A DNA stretch of 7,334 nucleotides from an uncultured Clostridia bacterium (GTDB lineage: Bacteria > Bacillota > Clostridia > Oscillospirales > Oscillospiraceae). Below the pieces are notes generated by a model, which did not search any database, was not told where the DNA came from, and worked only from the letters and a program-made list of their open reading frames with translations. Positions 5,103 to 7,334 of the stretch are shown here, piece after piece. Location of the stretch: positions 1 to 7,334 of the forward strand of contig CALZAG010000080.1 in NCBI GenBank assembly GCA_945613045.1, read 5' to 3'. A program made the translations under genes and the position numbers. Each line of letters begins with the position of its first letter. Within the stretch, counting starts at the first letter, position 1.

Positions 5103-6878
5103 ATGTATTACAGCAGCGGTAACTACGAGGCCTTTGCAACCCCCAAAAAGCCAGAAGGCATTGAAAACAAGTATGCCCACATAGTCGGCACCGGCCTTGC
5201 GGGGCTTGCGGCGGCCTGCTTCCTCATCCGTGACGCACAGATGCCCGGCGATCACATCACCCTGTACGAGCATCTTCCCCTTGCAGGCGGCTCGTGTGAC
5301 GGCATATATGACGCCACAAAGGGCTTCATAATGCGCGGCGGACGTGAAATGGATAACCACTTCGAGTGTATGTGGGATCTGTTCAAGTCCATCCCCTCGA
5401 TCGTCAACCCGGGCGAGACCGTGTTCTCCGAGTACTATCACCTGAACAAGGAAGACCCCAACTTCTCCCTCTGCCGCGTCACCGAAAAGCAGGGCCAGGA
5501 CGCGCATACCGACAGAAAGTACGGCCTTAATCCCTCGGCGGCAACGCAGCTTCTCAAGCTCTTTATGAGCACCAACAAGTCCCTTGAAGACAAAACCATC
5601 GACGATATTTTCGATGACGACTTCTACAACACCAACTTCTGGACATACTGGCAGACCATGTTTGCCTTTGAGAAATGGCACAGCGCCCTTGAGATGAAGC
5701 TTTATCTCCAGCGCTACATCCATCACATCGACGGTCTGCCCGATCTGTCCGCGCTCCGCTTCACCCGCTACAATCAGTATGAGTCCATGATCCTGCCGAT
5801 GTGCAAGTACATCACCGATCACGGCGGCAAGGTACTGTTTGACACCTCCGTCACCGACATTCAGTGCGACTGCACCCCCGAGAAGAAGGTCGCAAAGAAG
5901 ATAGTTTACACTCAGAGCGGTGTTGAGCATATTGTCGACCTGACCGAGAACGACCTTGTTATCGTGACAAACGGCGCTCAGGGCGACGGCTCTGCCTACG
6001 GCGATAACGATCACGCCCCCGTGATCACCATAAAGAACGGCGAAGGCCCCTCCATCGAGCTGTGGAAAAAGCTTGCCGCACAGGATCCTGCCTTCGGTAA
6101 TCCCGACAAGTTCTTCTGCGACATCGAGAAAACAAGCTGGGAATCCTGGACGGTCGATACCGCCAACAAGCAGATCCTCGACGCGATCCAGAATATCTGT
6201 AAGAGAGATCCCCTCTCCGGCAAGGTCGTTACCGGCGGCATCGTTACCTGCCGCGACTCGAGCTGGCTCATAAGCTGGACCATCAACCGCCAGGGCCAGT
6301 TCCAGGAGCAGCCCAAGGATCACTGCCTGATCTGGGTCTACGGCCTCAACTGCTGGCACGATGAGGGTGACTTCATCAAGAAGCCCATGTGCGACTGCAC
6401 CGGTATAGAGCTTGCCGCAGAGTGGCTGTACCACATCGGCATCCCCGAGGATCAGATCATGGATCTCGCGGCAAACGAGTGCAACACCACACCCTGCATG
6501 ATGCCCTATGTCACCACCTTCTTCATGCCCAGAGCAGAGGGCGACCGTCCTCTGGTCGTTCCCGAGGGCTCGGTAAACCTCGCATTCGTCGGTCAGTTCT
6601 GCGAGACCCCGCGTGACACCGTATTCACAACCGAGTATTCCATCCGCACCGGTATGGAAGCTGTGTACACCCTCTGCAACATCGACCGCGGCGTCCCCGA
6701 GGTCTGGGGCAGCGTGTACGATATCCGCGACCTGCTGTACGCAACCAGCAAGCTTCTGGACGGCAAGAAGCCGGCGGAATTCCTTCTGCCCAGTATCCTC
6801 CCCCTGCTGGGTCTTATCAAGGAGCCGCTGACCAACAATGTTGTGGCTGACCTCCTTAGGAAGTACAACATAGTTTAG
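5103..6878 (+). CDS. ohyA: Oleate hydratase (myosin-cross-reactive antigen family)
   Basis: A 591-residue FAD enzyme (EC 4.2.1.53) that hydrates the cis-9 double bond of oleate and related free unsaturated fatty acids to 10-hydroxy acids. In Gram-positive bacteria it protects membranes against toxic fatty acids and yields hydroxy fatty acids such as 10-hydroxystearate. The length equals that of the Staphylococcus aureus enzyme as I recall it. Seen here: the dinucleotide-binding GTGLAGLAA (29-37), an EHLPLAGGSCDG segment (56-67), and the conserved RGGRE (78-82). Glu82 and Tyr201 fall at the positions reported as catalytic in S. aureus OhyA. No frameshift or truncation is visible, so it should be active. 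The C-terminal helices (SILPLLGLIKEPL, near 567) fit the membrane-associating tail of the family. The ATG follows AGGAGG (5090-5095) by 7 nt. It is the last gene of the plus-strand cluster and ends before a bidirectional terminator. Confidence 0.96.
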   Translation: MYYSSGNYEAFATPKKPEGIENKYAHIVGTGLAGLAAACFLIRDAQMPGDHITLYEHLPLAGGSCDGIYDATKGFIMRGGREMDNHFECMWDLFKSIPSIVNPGETVFSEYYHLNKEDPNFSLCRVTEKQGQDAHTDRKYGLNPSAATQLLKLFMSTNKSLEDKTIDDIFDDDFYNTNFWTYWQTMFAFEKWHSALEMKLYLQRYIHHIDGLPDLSALRFTRYNQYESMILPMCKYITDHGGKVLFDTSVTDIQCDCTPEKKVAKKIVYTQSGVEHIVDLTENDLVIVTNGAQGDGSAYGDNDHAPVITIKNGEGPSIELWKKLAAQDPAFGNPDKFFCDIEKTSWESWTVDTANKQILDAIQNICKRDPLSGKVVTGGIVTCRDSSWLISWTINRQGQFQEQPKDHCLIWVYGLNCWHDEGDFIKKPMCDCTGIELAAEWLYHIGIPEDQIMDLAANECNTTPCMMPYVTTFFMPRAEGDRPLVVPEGSVNLAFVGQFCETPRDTVFTTEYSIRTGMEAVYTLCNIDRGVPEVWGSVYDIRDLLYATSKLLDGKKPAEFLLPSILPLLGLIKEPLTNNVVADLLRKYNIV

Positions 6879-6918
6879 TTCTGAGCCTTTAGCGGCCTGC
6901 ATACCGAAAACGTGCGGA

Positions 6919-6969
6919 GCAAGCCATACCCGCTCCCTGAAAACAATAAGCCATTCGGGTATGGCTTGC
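6919..6969. repeat. 14-bp perfect inverted repeat with nested alternative hairpins
   Basis: GCAAGCCATACCCG (6919-6932) is exactly complementary to CGGGTATGGCTTGC (6956-6969) across a 23-nt loop. Inside it, AAGCCAT occurs twice (6921-6927 and 6948-6954); the second copy can pair with ATGGCTT (6961-6967) around a TCGGGT loop. GGAGC (6916-6920) can pair with GCTCC (6932-6936), placing the first AAGCCAT in a loop. The long stem and the two short hairpins exclude each other. No T-tract follows directly, so it is not a terminator on its own. It lies in the 3' region of the ohyA transcript. Confidence 0.6.
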
Positions 6970-6989
6970 AGCAGGGCGCAGCGTCTAAC

Positions 6990-7050
6990 ATCAAATCAAT
7001 CAAAAAATACAGCAAGCTGTTGTTCGCAGCTTGCTGTATTTTCATTTGAT
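6990..7050. terminator. Strong bidirectional rho-independent terminator
   Basis: A 16-bp perfect stem, AAAATACAGCAAGCTG (7004-7019) with CAGCTTGCTGTATTTT (7027-7042), closes a 7-nt loop. An outer 7-bp stem ATCAAAT/ATTTGAT (6990-6996 and 7044-7050) extends it. The T-rich right arm acts for the plus-strand ohyA transcript and the A-rich left arm becomes the U-tract for the minus-strand gene that stops at 7051. It sits exactly between two convergent genes. Confidence 0.9.
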
Positions 7051-7334
7051 TTACTTGCTGAGTTTTGCCTTGAGATCCTTGATAGCGATCTTTGCCGCGC
7101 GCTTTGCGGCATAAGGCAGGATGTGCTTCATCTTGTCTTCGGTCCTGACCATCTTGCTGCACTCGGGGTGCTCACGGTAGAGCCTGATGGCGTCAAACTC
7201 GCACTTTGTCGTGCAGATACCGCAGCCGATGCACTTATTCTCATCGACTATCGAGGCGCCGCAGCCCAGGCAGCGGGAGGTCTCCGCCTTGACCTGCTCC
7301 TCGGTGAACACGAGGCGGTCATCGCTGAAGCTTC
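7051..7334 (-). CDS. C-terminal end of a second FAD/iron-sulfur oxidoreductase (partial at the right edge)
   Basis: The reading frame is open to the window end, so the 5' part of the gene lies outside. The visible 94 residues match the tail of the 909-residue oxidoreductase without gaps: by hand count about 62 of the last 85 residues are identical. Present are the CLGCG pair and the NKCIGCGICTTKCEFDAI ferredoxin motif (CxxCxxCxxxC), then a lysine- and alanine-rich tail ending KDLKAKLSK. A GTG at 7309-7311 could be mistaken for a start, but the alignment with the paralogue runs upstream of it (the Asp-Arg before FTEEQ is shared), so it is internal. The whole protein presumably has the same FAD/NAD(P)/Fe-S layout, but the N-terminal modules cannot be confirmed. 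It converges on ohyA and shares the terminator between them. Confidence 0.88.
   Translation of the reverse strand, partial: SFSDDRLVFTEEQVKAETSRCLGCGASIVDENKCIGCGICTTKCEFDAIRLYREHPECSKMVRTEDKMKHILPYAAKRAAKIAIKDLKAKLSK

Noticed and set aside
5088..6902. A 604-codon minus-strand frame opposite oleate hydratase
   Set aside because: Same antisense artefact; it has no recognisable motif, no ribosome binding site, and runs against the well-supported ohyA gene.

Overview
The window looks like chromosomal DNA from an anaerobic member of the Bacillota, most likely class Clostridia (possibly an Oscillospiraceae- or Lachnospiraceae-type gut bacterium; the finer placement is a guess). Reasons: strong AGGAGG-type ribosome binding sites, a clostridial-style giant FAD/iron-sulfur oxidoreductase present as two paralogues, an 8Fe-8S mini-ferredoxin, a HypA metallochaperone, and moderately GC-rich coding sequence that is rich in cysteine clusters. 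There are no insertion sequences, tRNA or rRNA genes, or CRISPR repeats.

Layout. The left part (37-3130, minus strand) is a two-gene operon: a 909-residue multidomain NAD(P)-linked FAD/Fe-S oxidoreductase followed 19 bp later by hypA. A well-formed sigma-A promoter (3192-3220) drives it, and it ends at a probable terminator cut by the left edge. A 229-bp divergent intergenic region with twin ATGCCGGCA palindromes separates it from a plus-strand TetR-family regulator (3360-3989). After a 179-bp non-coding gap with a perfect palindrome comes a compact plus-strand cluster: a Crp/Fnr-family regulator (4169-4843), a 63-residue 2[4Fe-4S] ferredoxin (4854-5045) and a full-length oleate hydratase (5103-6878). 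A 172-bp gap then carries a nested inverted-repeat structure and a strong bidirectional terminator. The right edge (7051-7334, minus) is the C-terminal end of a second copy of the large oxidoreductase, about 73% identical over the shared tail by hand count.

How the genes may work together. Oleate hydratase adds water to cis-9 unsaturated fatty acids; it detoxifies membrane-active fatty acids and works best when its FAD is reduced. A ferredoxin gene directly upstream in the same apparent operon, under a Crp-like regulator and near NAD(P)H/Fe-S/flavin electron-transfer enzymes, suggests a redox-powered, regulated fatty-acid hydration module. That link is inference: the individual family assignments are well supported, the electron-transfer partnership is not shown. 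The TetR protein and the Crp-like protein are the candidate sensors, with the divergent promoter region and the palindrome at 4139-4156 as candidate operators.
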